The notes under the pieces are model-generated. The model was not told where the DNA came from. It saw only the letters and a program-made list of their open reading frames with translations, and searched no databases. A stretch of 64,000 nt of DNA from Nodosilinea sp. WJT8-NPBG4. GTDB taxonomy: Bacteria > Cyanobacteriota > Cyanobacteriia > Phormidesmidales > Phormidesmidaceae. This document shows, in pieces, positions 7,733 through 17,495 of this stretch. The DNA lies in NCBI GenBank assembly GCA_019359285.1, contig JAHHHQ010000042.1, positions 1-64,000 on the forward strand, read 5' to 3'. Positions within the stretch are counted from its first letter, which is position 1; every line of letters starts with the position of its first letter. Position numbers and translations under genes: made by a program.

Positions 7733-9943
7733 ATGGTGAAACGGTTAAAGGCGAAGCTGCCCCTGGTGGCGATCGCGGGGCTTGGTGCCCTGTCTTTGGG
7801 AATGGCTGCTGCCCTGGTGAATACGGTGTCGTCAACGGGCGACTCCACAACAATTTTAGAAGAATCGCTGCTGCCTGGCCTGGGCCGATCGCCGGCTTTG
7901 GATGCCAATGACCCCGTGCTGGCGCTTGCTCTACAGCCCGCAGAACAGCGCCAAGAGGCGTTGGTGGCCTTGTCCGATGGGGGAGATGTGCTCACCCAGA
8001 GCCGCGCCCGCTATCTGCTAGCTCTAGATTTGATTGGCCAAGATCGCGGCGGTAGCGCGATTCCCCTGCTAGAGGGGCTGGAGGCGGAGTATCCGGCGAT
8101 GGCCCCTTACGTGGCGCTGGCGCTAGCCCAGGCCCAGCGGGCGGCAGGACAGACCGAGGCGGTCCAGCAAACCCAACAGCGCCTGCTGAAAGAGTATGAG
8201 ACAAATGGCGCGATCGCCCCGTTGCTTTTCGAGCTGGGCCAGCAAGACCCGACCTACTGGGACCGTTTGGTGCAGCAGTTCCCTAACCACCCCAAGGCGG
8301 TGGAGGTGGCCCACCAGCGGCTGACCGCCGACCCCAACCGGGCCGACACCCTGCCGCTGCTGATGATTATGGCGCGAGCCGGGCTGCACCACCCCAACGC
8401 CGGGGCAGCTCTGCTGCGACTCAAGACAGAGTTTGCCAGCCAGCTCAGCCCGGAAGATTGGCAGACTGTGGGCTTTGGCTTTTGGCGGATCGACAGCTAC
8501 GGCAACGCGGGAACGGCCTACGCTCAGGCTCCGCCATCGCCCCGCAACCTGTATCGAGCAGCGCGGGGAGCCCAGGTGAGTGGCCAGCGCGATCGCGCGA
8601 TCGCCCTTTACAACCGGCTCGATCAGCAGTTCCCCGACGCGTCTGAAACTGCTACTGGGCTGATGCGCCTGGCCCAGAGTGTGCCCGACGAAGCCGCGCT
8701 CGGGGTGCTTGACCAGGTAGTCAACCGCTTCCCGGACCGGGCGGCGGCGGCGCTGCTAGAGCGGGCCAAAGTTCTTGACAAGTTAAACAGTGTTGAATCG
8801 GCCCAGGGCACCCGCGAGCTGATCTTAAAGGAGTACAGAGACTCCGATGCGGCGGCTGACATTCGCCTGCAAAATGCCCTTAATGCCGCCGAACAGGGTG
8901 ACCTGACTATGGCCGTCAGCTGGGGTGGCGACGTGCTCAAATACAGCCCCGACAGCGACTTGGCTGCCGATGCGGGGTATTGGGTGGGTAAGTGGGGCCA
9001 CCAGCTGGGCCAGAGTAATGTCGCCCAGAATGCTTTAGAAAGCGTGATTGCCCGCCACCCTGAGTCGTACTACGCCTGGCGGTCGGCGGTGGCCCTAGGT
9101 TGGAACGTGGGAGATTTTCAATCGGTGCGATCGCAGGTGCCAGCGGTGACTCCGCCTGCCCAGCGCACCCCGTTACCCACGGGTTCCGACACGCTGCAAG
9201 AGCTTTATCTACTAGGGCAAAACCAGCGAGCCTGGGAGCAGTGGCAGATGGAGTACGTCAACTACCAAGACCCAACGCCGGAAGAGCAGTTTGTCGATGG
9301 GCTGATGCGGTTGGGGACTAACGACAACATCAACGGCATTTACCAGGTATCGAGCCTCAGTCTGGCCGAGGACCCTAAAGACATTGAGGTGGTTCACGAG
9401 CTCAAGCAGCGCTCCGACTTTTGGCATGGAGTTTATCCAATGCCCTACAAAGGTTTGATTACCACCTGGGCGGCAGAGCGCCAGCTTAACCCTCTGCTGG
9501 TGGCAGCACTCATGCGCCAAGAGTCGCGCTTTGAGGCCAAGATTCGCTCAGGAGTGGGGGCTGCGGGCCTGATGCAGGTGATGCCTGCTACCGCCGAGTG
9601 GATCAAGGGCCAAGCGGGGTTAGAGAGCTATGACCTCAACAACCCTGAGGACAACGTCAAACTGGGCACCTGGTACCTCGACTACACCCACGCAGAGTAC
9701 GACAACCACTCGCTATTTGCGGTCGCCAGCTACAATGCCGGACCGGGCGCTGTAGCCAGTTGGATCAACAAGGGTGGCTTTGCAGATGCCGACGATTTTG
9801 CCGAGAAAATTCCGTACCCCGAAACGAAGGGCTATGTGCAATCGGTGTTCGGCGGCTACTGGAACTATCTGCGGCTCTACGATCCGGCGATCGCCGCACA
9901 AGTCGAAACCCTGCAAAAGCGCCATCGCGGTTTTAGGGGCTAA
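7733..9943 (+). CDS. Soluble-type lytic murein transglycosylase (SLT)
   Basis: Cleaves the MurNAc-GlcNAc bond of peptidoglycan with anhydro-MurNAc formation, in the periplasm. From the ATG at 7733 the protein has about 736 residues and begins with a positively charged N-terminus and a membrane anchor. A long alpha-superhelical region of TPR-like repeats follows, then a C-terminal SLT domain. The SLT domain shows RQESRFEAK with the catalytic Glu, GAAGLMQVMPATA, and SYNAGPGAV. An in-frame ATG at 7637 would put 32 extra residues before the signal anchor, so I prefer 7733. Next to dacB. Confidence 0.88.
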   Translation: MVKRLKAKLPLVAIAGLGALSLGMAAALVNTVSSTGDSTTILEESLLPGLGRSPALDANDPVLALALQPAEQRQEALVALSDGGDVLTQSRARYLLALDLIGQDRGGSAIPLLEGLEAEYPAMAPYVALALAQAQRAAGQTEAVQQTQQRLLKEYETNGAIAPLLFELGQQDPTYWDRLVQQFPNHPKAVEVAHQRLTADPNRADTLPLLMIMARAGLHHPNAGAALLRLKTEFASQLSPEDWQTVGFGFWRIDSYGNAGTAYAQAPPSPRNLYRAARGAQVSGQRDRAIALYNRLDQQFPDASETATGLMRLAQSVPDEAALGVLDQVVNRFPDRAAAALLERAKVLDKLNSVESAQGTRELILKEYRDSDAAADIRLQNALNAAEQGDLTMAVSWGGDVLKYSPDSDLAADAGYWVGKWGHQLGQSNVAQNALESVIARHPESYYAWRSAVALGWNVGDFQSVRSQVPAVTPPAQRTPLPTGSDTLQELYLLGQNQRAWEQWQMEYVNYQDPTPEEQFVDGLMRLGTNDNINGIYQVSSLSLAEDPKDIEVVHELKQRSDFWHGVYPMPYKGLITTWAAERQLNPLLVAALMRQESRFEAKIRSGVGAAGLMQVMPATAEWIKGQAGLESYDLNNPEDNVKLGTWYLDYTHAEYDNHSLFAVASYNAGPGAVASWINKGGFADADDFAEKIPYPETKGYVQSVFGGYWNYLRLYDPAIAAQVETLQKRHRGFRG

Positions 9944-9966
9944 GTCTGAACGCTAAGGCAGGTTTG

Positions 9967-11439
9967 ATGGGTTTGCGCATGGTGAAGTCACGGGCTAAGT
10001 CTGTCGGTCTAGGGTTGGCTTTCGGCTTGTTGGGGGCAATGCTCCCCGCTATTGAGGCCTTAGCGGCTCTGTGCCCGGCACAGCTGACAACTCAGCTAGA
10101 CAGCGCCTTTAGCCAATCTCCCTTGGACCAAGCCTACACAGGAATGGTGCTGCAAACCCAAGGGCAAAATCGCCGTACGCTCTACAACCGCAACGGCGAT
10201 CGCCTCTTTACGCCAGCATCCAATATCAAACTGCTGACCACAGCGGCGGCGGCTCACCAGCTGGGGGGCTACTACCGCCTGCGCACTTCTGTCTATGGCA
10301 CTCCTGACTCGGGGAAAAGTACCGCGCTGCGGGTAGTAGGGCGGGGTGACCCCAGCCTGACAACGGCGCAGATCGACGCTCTGGTTCAGCAATTGACCCA
10401 ATCTGGGGTAACCCAAGTCAGCCGCCTCACCATTGACGACTCGTATTTTCCAGGGTTTGCTACTAACCCCACTTGGGAGTGGGAAGACGCCCAGTTTGCC
10501 TACGCGGCTCCGGTCAACAGTCTGATTCTCAACCGCAATGCGATCGCCCTACAACTGTCCCCCACCCAGGTGGGCAGTCCGCTGGCGGTGGTGTGGCCCC
10601 AGCCCTTACCCGCTGGCCCGCTGCCGGTGTCAAATGATTCCACAACCGTGGCGACTGGAGCATCCACCACACCCTTAGCTCTTTGGCGCACGGGGGATTC
10701 GCCCACGGTGCGGGTAACGGGGCAGATGGCCCAGGGGAGCAATCCTCGGACCCTAAATTTGGCGGTGTTAAACCCCGCTCAGCAGTTTGCGGCGGCGATG
10801 GAGCAGGCCCTTCGACGGCAGTCTGTAACGGTAGGGCAAACGGTGATTGTGCAAACCCCAACCCCGATCGCAGATCCAGAATTGGCGGCGATCGAGTCTC
10901 CCTCCGTCCGAGAGCTCATGGTCTTGGCCAACCGCAATAGTGATAACCTCTACGCCGAGGCCCTGTTCAAAACCTTGGGAGTAACGGCGGGGGACACGGT
11001 TACTGAGGCTAGTCAAGCAGGGGGCGAGGCGGTCAAGACGGCACTGGCAGAAATTGGCGTGAATGCGTCAGCTCTGCGCCTGGCAGATGGTTCTGGGCTA
11101 TCGCGGCACAACCTGGTGTCGCCGATCGTGCTGGTGGAGACTCTACAGGTGATGACCACTCATCCCCAGGGGGACGTGTTTCGGGATTCGCTCGCGATCG
11201 CAGGCCAGAACGGTACCCTGAGCAATCGGCTGCGGGGCACAGTGCTAGAGGGGCGCTTGCAGGGTAAATCTGGGGCGCTGACTGGTAATGTAGCGCTGTC
11301 AGGCTATGTGCAGCCGCCCAACTACGAACCCCTAGTGTTTAGTCTAATGATCAACCATTCAAACCAGCCCGCCACGGTGCTGCGGGAGAAGATTGATCAA
11401 CTGTTGCTGCTGGTGGCACAGCTTAGATCAGACTGTTAG
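9967..11439 (+). CDS. dacB: D-alanyl-D-alanine carboxypeptidase/endopeptidase, PBP4 type (S13)
   Basis: A periplasmic penicillin-binding protein that trims or opens peptidoglycan cross-bridges. The roughly 490-residue protein has a signal peptide, then the three active-site motifs of the family: SNIK (catalytic Ser and Lys, after FTPA), SDN (in NRNSDNLYAE) and KSG (in LQGKSGALTG). AAGGCAGG just upstream supports the ATG at 9967; an ATG at 9979 is also possible. It follows the lytic transglycosylase by 23 bases on the same strand, so the two probably act together in wall remodelling. Confidence 0.92.
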   Translation: MGLRMVKSRAKSVGLGLAFGLLGAMLPAIEALAALCPAQLTTQLDSAFSQSPLDQAYTGMVLQTQGQNRRTLYNRNGDRLFTPASNIKLLTTAAAAHQLGGYYRLRTSVYGTPDSGKSTALRVVGRGDPSLTTAQIDALVQQLTQSGVTQVSRLTIDDSYFPGFATNPTWEWEDAQFAYAAPVNSLILNRNAIALQLSPTQVGSPLAVVWPQPLPAGPLPVSNDSTTVATGASTTPLALWRTGDSPTVRVTGQMAQGSNPRTLNLAVLNPAQQFAAAMEQALRRQSVTVGQTVIVQTPTPIADPELAAIESPSVRELMVLANRNSDNLYAEALFKTLGVTAGDTVTEASQAGGEAVKTALAEIGVNASALRLADGSGLSRHNLVSPIVLVETLQVMTTHPQGDVFRDSLAIAGQNGTLSNRLRGTVLEGRLQGKSGALTGNVALSGYVQPPNYEPLVFSLMINHSNQPATVLREKIDQLLLLVAQLRSDC

Positions 11440-11680
11440 TCCCTGGCAGCAGCCGGTTGAGCGATCGCTAGGGGAACGGTAGTTGGTGCTTTGGATCCTA
11501 TACCTTAGTGGGGATAGCAGGGGCTAAAGATTGGTGTGAAAATATTTATCTGGGGTGAGCAATGGCGCTTGTGGATTGGCCTGCACAGGCTGACAAGAGC
11601 TTTCGTCTATACTCATTTGCAAACCTTTCATTCCCAATTTTCATTCAAAAACCGATTGAGCGATCGCGAGGGTAGTCAAT

Positions 11681-13246
11681 ATGGTGACGGCGAACGAGGC
11701 GGCTATGGCTACAGAACCGGTGCGCTTACAGGCTGCGCCCAGCTTTCAGCAGTTGCAGCAGACGTTGCGCGATCGCTGGTGTTCAACCGATGAATTTGAC
11801 ACCCAGGAGCGGCACGTGGTGGTGGTGCCCTCGCTCAGCCTCGATCAGGAGGAGCTGCAAAAAATTGAGGGGGTGAACCACTACGAAGAGCGACTGCTGT
11901 TTTCGCTGATTCGGCTGCGCAACCCAAATACGCACCTGGTCTACGTCACCTCGCAGCCGCTGCATCCCAGCATTATCGATTACTATCTAGAGCTGCTGCC
12001 GGGCATACCCAGTTCCCACGCGCGTGATCGCCTCACCCTGCTGTCGGCCTACGACAGCTCGGGCAAGCCCCTCAGTCAAAAACTGCTGGAGCGTCCCCGG
12101 CTGCTCAACCGCATTCGCAAGGCGATCAATCCCGATCGCGCCTACATGACCTGCTACAACTCCACTGCCTGGGAGCGCGATCTGTCCCTGGCGCTGGGGC
12201 TGCCCCTGCTGGCCCTCGACCCCGACTTGCTGCACTGGGGCACCAAGAGCGGCAGCCGCGAAATTTTTAGGCGCTGCGGCATTCCCCACCCCATCGGCAG
12301 TGAGTTGGTGTTCGATGAAGCGTCTCTGGCCCAAGTCACCGCCGAGGTGTGGGAGCAAGATCCCAGCCTCAAGCGCATTGTGATCAAGCTCAACGAGGGC
12401 TTTTCGGGGGAAGGCAACGCGATTTTAGATCTGCGAGAATTGTCAGCCGTTGCTCCGGAAAGTGCAGGACATGGCGATCGCGTTAAGGCTTTAACCGCCG
12501 CCTTCCACAACCTGAGCTTTCAGAGTGATATCGAAACTTGGGAGCACTTCTCCGCCAAAATTCCGGTGCTGGGGGCGATCGCCGAAGCCTTTGTAGAAGG
12601 TGACCACAAAGAATCCCCCAGCGTGCAGGGCCGCATTACTCCCTTGGGCGAGGTCGAAATTCTCTCCACCCACGACCAAGAACTGGGCGGTCCCGATGGG
12701 CAAATCTTTCTCGGCTGCTCCTTCCCGGCCCGGCCCGACTATCGCCTTGAGATTCAGGAGATGGGCCAGCGCGTTGGCGAAGAACTGGCCCGTCAGGGTG
12801 CCCTAGAGCGCTACGGCGTCGACTTTATCGCTGTCGCCAAGGGTGACCCCAAAGCCCCCCAGTGGGATCTCCAAGCGATCGAGATCAACCTGCGCAAAGG
12901 CGGCACTACCCATCCCCTCATGGCGATGAAAATGCTCACTGAGGGTCGCTTTCACCCAGCGGATGGGCTGTTTTACACCAAGCAAGAGCAGGTGCGCTAC
13001 TACCGCGCCTCTGACAACCTGCAAAAGCCCCACTACCGAGGTCTGTTGCCCAGCGATTTGATGGATATCATCGTCGCCAAGCAGCTACACTTCAACTCCA
13101 TTAGCGGGGTGGGGGCGACCTTCCACCTCATGGGCTGTCTGTCGGAGTATGGCAAGGTAGGCCTCACCTGCATTGGCACCAGCCCCAACCACGCCCGCGA
13201 GATCTACGATCAGGTGGTAGCCGCCCTAGATGAATCTACAACGTGA
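11681..13246 (+). CDS. ATP-grasp carboxylate-amine ligase, PGM1-related peptide ligase type
   Basis: A 521-residue protein with an N-terminal pre-ATP-grasp region (to about residue 190) and a C-terminal ATP-grasp fold. Visible elements are IVIKLNEGFSGEGNA (nucleotide-binding lysine and flexible loop) and EINLRKGGTTHP (metal-binding Glu and Asn). It fits proteins named peptide ligase PGM1-related in cyanobacteria, whose namesake joins amino acids in peptide natural products. There is no biosynthetic cluster around it, so the substrate is unknown; a housekeeping role is equally likely. Upstream, 11440-11680 holds no gene. Confidence 0.8.
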   Translation: MVTANEAAMATEPVRLQAAPSFQQLQQTLRDRWCSTDEFDTQERHVVVVPSLSLDQEELQKIEGVNHYEERLLFSLIRLRNPNTHLVYVTSQPLHPSIIDYYLELLPGIPSSHARDRLTLLSAYDSSGKPLSQKLLERPRLLNRIRKAINPDRAYMTCYNSTAWERDLSLALGLPLLALDPDLLHWGTKSGSREIFRRCGIPHPIGSELVFDEASLAQVTAEVWEQDPSLKRIVIKLNEGFSGEGNAILDLRELSAVAPESAGHGDRVKALTAAFHNLSFQSDIETWEHFSAKIPVLGAIAEAFVEGDHKESPSVQGRITPLGEVEILSTHDQELGGPDGQIFLGCSFPARPDYRLEIQEMGQRVGEELARQGALERYGVDFIAVAKGDPKAPQWDLQAIEINLRKGGTTHPLMAMKMLTEGRFHPADGLFYTKQEQVRYYRASDNLQKPHYRGLLPSDLMDIIVAKQLHFNSISGVGATFHLMGCLSEYGKVGLTCIGTSPNHAREIYDQVVAALDESTT

Positions 13247-13807
13247 CCAATGGTGTCAAAAGCTTGAGCCTGCTGCCACTTGGTAATGGACCGCGCTGTT
13301 GACAAAACACGGGCTTTAATATCTCTGTCGTGACCTAAATCATGCAGCCAGTTTGGGTTGAATACTAAAAGGTGATAGTGGCATCCAAGGGAAGGGCTTG
13401 GCCTGTGTTTAATGCCTTTGGGCTTGTGTCGATATAAGTGCACCATAGTCTCTACAAGAAGCTTCTTGCCTTTAAATATTCTTAATGTTATCAGTTGCAT
13501 AACGAACAATCAGTCATAGCTGTAGGAATTTGTCCCGATCGACTGGGTACTCTAGGATTTGTCAGTATGCTTATTGACTTAACATCTTCATTCAATCAAA
13601 ACATAAAATTTTTGATGTTTAGGTTGATTCTGTTAGCTTTCGCGATTGTGTTTCAGAGTTTAGAACAGTTTAGTGTAACTGGGTGCAACGACAAAACTGG
13701 CATAAGAATTTTTTTGACTCAATTAGCATGTTGTCCAATAGTGGCATAACCTGCAACGTTAATTTTCATTAGGAACCGTTAAAACGCGGTAAGGAGAAGA
13801 TGCAATC
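13247..13807. other. Gene-free stretch before the REC-GGDEF-EAL gene
   Basis: Open frames on both strands here lack ribosome-binding sites and family resemblance, so I call none. A perfect 14-bp palindrome CAAGAAGCTTCTTG is at 13455-13468. The right end is AT-rich and carries AAGGAGAAG upstream of the next start codon. The regulatory region of the response-regulator gene is presumably in this stretch. Confidence 0.5.
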
Positions 13808-15526
13808 ATGGCAAAAATTCTGGTCATTGAAGATACTCGGAATCTTCGAGAAGGCATTGTCCAGTCTTTAACTTGCCTCGGTTTCGAAGCAATTGGAGCG
13901 GAAAATGGTGAGACTGGAATTCAGCTGGCAAAAATGCATTTTCCAGACCTAATTGTGTGTGACATTATGATGCCAAAGATAGATGGCTATCAGGTCTATA
14001 CAATCTTGCATCAAGATCCGGAAATGATGGTTATTCCATTCATTTTCTTGTCGGCTAAAGCTGATAGATTAGATATCCGTAAAGGAATGAATTTAGGTGC
14101 AGATGACTACCTTGCTAAGCCGTTCACAACGGCTGAATTGGCAGAGGCAATTACCAGTCGGCTGCACAAAAAAAATGCAATTGTTGATCCTTACATTGCA
14201 GAGATGAAGAATGCAACTGATCAAATTAGTGCCTTAGCGTATCAGGATGCACTAACTAAGTTGCCTAACCGTATTTTGCTATATCAGAAGTTTCAGCAAG
14301 CTCTATCAACAGCAAAACGTCGTCAACAAGTGATGGCAGTTTTGTGTATAAACCTGCATCAGTTTAAAGCTGTCAACAATGCGTTTGGTTATTCAACGGG
14401 AGATTTGTTGCTTCAGGCTGTAGCTGAACGATTGATCGAAATTGCAGGCCAAGAAAATGTAGTAGCTCGAATTAATGCTGATGTATTTAGCATGATTTTG
14501 GTTAATGCCTTAGACAAGGAAACTGTTGAAGATCAGGTCAAGGCCATTTTAAGTAGTCTTGCCAATCCCTACTGGCTTAACGATCATAAAATTTTGGTGG
14601 AGGCCAATATTGGTATTGCCCTCTATCCTGACGATCAAAGTGACTTTGGTAGATTGTTAAGCCATGCCGAAATGGCTATGGGTTTCGCCAAGCAGTCTCG
14701 AAAAGACAGCTATCACTTCTATGAAGTGGAAATGGGAGTTAAAACGGAGCAAAATAGTTTAATAGAAAAGGGATTAAATAGTGCTCTGGAGAATTCTGAA
14801 TTTCAGATACTTTATCAGCCTAAAATTAATTTGATTACTGGCCGTATCATGGGTGCCGAAGCTTTATTGCGATGGCACCATCCTGAGTTAGGGATGGTTG
14901 ACCCAAATGTCTTTATTCCGATCGCAGAAAAAACAGGCCACATTATTGAAATTGGTAATTGGGTTTTAGAAGCTGTTTGTGCTCAGACTAAGATCTGGCA
15001 GGATCTTCACCCGATTCCCCTTAAAGTATCTGTAAATCTATCAGTATTTCAACTAAGGCAAGCAGATCTAGTGCAAACCATTACACAGATCTTAAATCAA
15101 ACCCAGCTCGACCCAAATTGCTTAGAGCTAGAGCTTACTGAAACCAGCTTAATGGATGACATAGAATCTGCGATCGCTATCCTAGGAGAACTGAAGGCTG
15201 TAGGAATTAAGATCTCTCTTGATGATTTCGGTACGGGTTACTCATCCTTAAATTACCTCAAGCGTCTGCCGCTTGATATTTTGAAAATCGATCGCTCATT
15301 TATTAACGATATTTTTCATGCTCCCCAAAATGCCACAATTGTTACAACGATAATCGCGATGGCTCGGGGCTTAAAGTTACGAGTTATCGCTGAAGGAGTA
15401 GAGACTCAAGAACAGTTTAATTTTTTGCGAGAGCAAGGTTGTCAGGCTATTCAGGGTTACTTATTCAGCCCAGCTGTTCCTGCGGAACAGTTTGAAGCCT
15501 TCTTAGCCGAGGATAAACGTTTATAG
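13808..15526 (+). CDS. Response regulator with degenerate GGDEF and EAL domains
   Basis: A c-di-GMP signalling protein of 572 residues. The REC domain (about 1-120) has the phospho-acceptor in VCDIMMPK (Asp52) and the conserved lysine in AKPF. The GGDEF domain (about 140-300) reads INADVF where cyclases have GGDEF, so it should not make c-di-GMP. The EAL domain (about 320-565) keeps AEALLRWHHP, ELTETSLMDD, DDFGTGYSSL and EGVET, which predicts phosphodiesterase activity. AAGGAGAAG lies before the start. It sits 63 bases upstream of a histidine kinase, its probable partner. Confidence 0.92.
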   Translation: MAKILVIEDTRNLREGIVQSLTCLGFEAIGAENGETGIQLAKMHFPDLIVCDIMMPKIDGYQVYTILHQDPEMMVIPFIFLSAKADRLDIRKGMNLGADDYLAKPFTTAELAEAITSRLHKKNAIVDPYIAEMKNATDQISALAYQDALTKLPNRILLYQKFQQALSTAKRRQQVMAVLCINLHQFKAVNNAFGYSTGDLLLQAVAERLIEIAGQENVVARINADVFSMILVNALDKETVEDQVKAILSSLANPYWLNDHKILVEANIGIALYPDDQSDFGRLLSHAEMAMGFAKQSRKDSYHFYEVEMGVKTEQNSLIEKGLNSALENSEFQILYQPKINLITGRIMGAEALLRWHHPELGMVDPNVFIPIAEKTGHIIEIGNWVLEAVCAQTKIWQDLHPIPLKVSVNLSVFQLRQADLVQTITQILNQTQLDPNCLELELTETSLMDDIESAIAILGELKAVGIKISLDDFGTGYSSLNYLKRLPLDILKIDRSFINDIFHAPQNATIVTTIIAMARGLKLRVIAEGVETQEQFNFLREQGCQAIQGYLFSPAVPAEQFEAFLAEDKRL

Positions 15527-15589
15527 CAAGTTAAAGCATCCTCAATGATTTCACTTTGACTCGAAATTCAAAACAAAAAATAGAATTCG

Positions 15590-17242
15590 ATGAGAATTGC
15601 CCCTCTTCCAGCTAACGAAGCAGAAAGACTAGAAGTTTTACGTAGTCTGAGTATCCTCGATACTGCTCCTGAAGATACCTTGGATGATTTAACTCGTCTA
15701 GCTTCCCAAATTTGTAATACTCCGATCGCTCTTGTTAGCTTAATTGACGACGATCGCCAGTGGTTCAAATCTAATGTTGGGCTACCGGTGACCGAGACTC
15801 CTCGTGATATAGCCTTTTGCTCTCATGCCATTCTGCAACCAACTCTATTTTCAGTGCCAGATGCATCCATTGATGAACGATTTTCTGATAATCCCTTAGT
15901 TACTAGTGAGCCACATATTCGATTTTATGCAGGTGCTCCGTTAATCACTTCCGAAGGTGCTGCGATCGGTACCCTTTGCGTTTTGGATCAGGAGCCACGA
16001 AGGTTGAGTGCTGAGCAGACCGAGAGTTTGAAAATTATTAGCCGCCAAGTGGCAAGGCAAATCGAACAGCGACGTGATTTGGCAAGCCTAGCTCGAATTA
16101 GCTTGGATATACATCAGATTGGAGAGAAGTTACGCCTTAGCCAAGAAAGGTTTGAATTGGCAATTCTTGGCTCCAGCGGAGGAATATGGGATTGGGATAT
16201 GAAGACCAAAGAGGTCTTCTTTTCGCCTCGTTGGAAAAGTATTTTGGGCTATGCAGATCATGAAATTCCTAATCACTTAGAAGAATGGATTAGGCGATTA
16301 CATCCCGAAGATGTTCAACGAGCACAACATGGTCTAGCCGCTTATCTGAAGCGCGATATTCCGACCTATGACCTGGAATATCGCCTCCAGCATAAAGATG
16401 GAACTTACCGCTGGATTTTATCCCGATCGGTCGCCCTCTGGGATGACCAGGGCAAACCTTATCGAATGGCTGGTTCCCACATTGATATTACGGACCGTAA
16501 ACAGGCAGAGGAGACTGTTGAAAAAGCACTTCAAAAAGAACGAGAACTAGGCGAGCTAAAAACTCGCTTCATTTCTATGGCATCCCACGAATTTCGCACC
16601 CCTTTGACTAGTATTGTGCTCTACGCTGAACTTTTAAAGAACTACAGTCACACCTGGGACAAAAAGGAGAAGGATGAAGCTTTTCAGCGAATCCAAGACG
16701 CAGTTCAAACCATGACCGAACTCATGGATGGAGTCTTAGCTATTGGTCAGGTTGAGGAAGCTAAGCAAGCATTTAAACCTACTTTGATTGATTTTTCGTA
16801 TCTAGTTCAAGATGTAATCGATCAAATAAAGCTTATTTCTCAAACCCGGTGCAACATCTTTTTCGATGCTGATTCAGAAAAAATTGATATTGCTTTGGAC
16901 GAAATAATTGCTCGGCAGATTTTGACTAATTTAGTCTTTAATGCAGTTAAATATTCTCTTGATGGAGGGGATGTGAGAGTTTCATGCCGCCATCAAGAAG
17001 GTAACCTAATTCTGCAAGTTCAGGATCAGGGTATCGGTATTCCTGAGGAGAATCAAGAGAATATATTTGAGCCTTTCTATCGAGCGAAAAATGTTGACTA
17101 TATTGCGGGAACTGGATTGGGCTTAGCAATTGTGAAGCAGGGAGTTCAGGCTCATCACGGCACCATTTCTCTGGAGAGTGAGATCGGCAGGGGAACAACA
17201 TTTACAATCACATTACCCTGCAATACTGAGAATCTACCGTAA
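15590..17242 (+). CDS. Sensor histidine kinase, GAF-PAS-HisKA-HATPase
   Basis: A soluble hybrid-free kinase of 550 residues. A GAF domain (about 15-160) is followed by a coiled stretch, a PAS domain with its PAC segment (about 185-305), a HisKA domain with the phospho-acceptor in SHEFRTP (His333), and an HATPase domain with N box, DQGIGIPEENQ, and GTGLGLAIVK. No transmembrane segment is visible, so it should sense a cytoplasmic signal. The GAF lacks an obvious bilin-binding Cys-His pair. Next to the REC-GGDEF-EAL gene, it probably phosphorylates that protein. Confidence 0.93.
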   Translation: MRIAPLPANEAERLEVLRSLSILDTAPEDTLDDLTRLASQICNTPIALVSLIDDDRQWFKSNVGLPVTETPRDIAFCSHAILQPTLFSVPDASIDERFSDNPLVTSEPHIRFYAGAPLITSEGAAIGTLCVLDQEPRRLSAEQTESLKIISRQVARQIEQRRDLASLARISLDIHQIGEKLRLSQERFELAILGSSGGIWDWDMKTKEVFFSPRWKSILGYADHEIPNHLEEWIRRLHPEDVQRAQHGLAAYLKRDIPTYDLEYRLQHKDGTYRWILSRSVALWDDQGKPYRMAGSHIDITDRKQAEETVEKALQKERELGELKTRFISMASHEFRTPLTSIVLYAELLKNYSHTWDKKEKDEAFQRIQDAVQTMTELMDGVLAIGQVEEAKQAFKPTLIDFSYLVQDVIDQIKLISQTRCNIFFDADSEKIDIALDEIIARQILTNLVFNAVKYSLDGGDVRVSCRHQEGNLILQVQDQGIGIPEENQENIFEPFYRAKNVDYIAGTGLGLAIVKQGVQAHHGTISLESEIGRGTTFTITLPCNTENLP

Positions 17243-17283
17243 CTCTAGTTCAAGACAAGTGAGCCTCTATGCTGCCGTTGATG

Positions 17284-17328
17284 AATTAAGCCGCATCAAT
17301 GACAGTATTTCGTTGATACAGCTTAATT
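17284..17328 (+). terminator. Hairpin downstream of the histidine kinase
   Basis: AATTAAGC (17284-17291) pairs with GCTTAATT (17321-17328), with an inner pairing ATCAA (17295-17299) with TTGAT (17313-17317). It lies 42 bases after the stop codon and is followed by an AT-rich run. Confidence 0.5.
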
Positions 17329-17495
17329 TACATTTATTAGCTAATACTTGGCTCTTTGTCAGGGTAAAGTGTCTAGCTTCGTTGGCTTTATAAAGGGGGA
17401 ACGCTCTACTACCTCACAGGGCTGAGATCAACTGGATTGCCCATAACACTTTCGGTGTCGTCATAACCCAGCTTATCCGTGTAGCTAAGCCTTTC

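Noticed and set aside
13210..13509. Minus-strand ORF of 99 codons
   Set aside because: It overlaps the end of the ATP-grasp gene, has no ribosome-binding site and resembles no family.
13495..13749. Plus-strand ORF of 84 codons in AT-rich DNA
   Set aside because: Composition-driven open frame with no start signal and no recognisable protein features.
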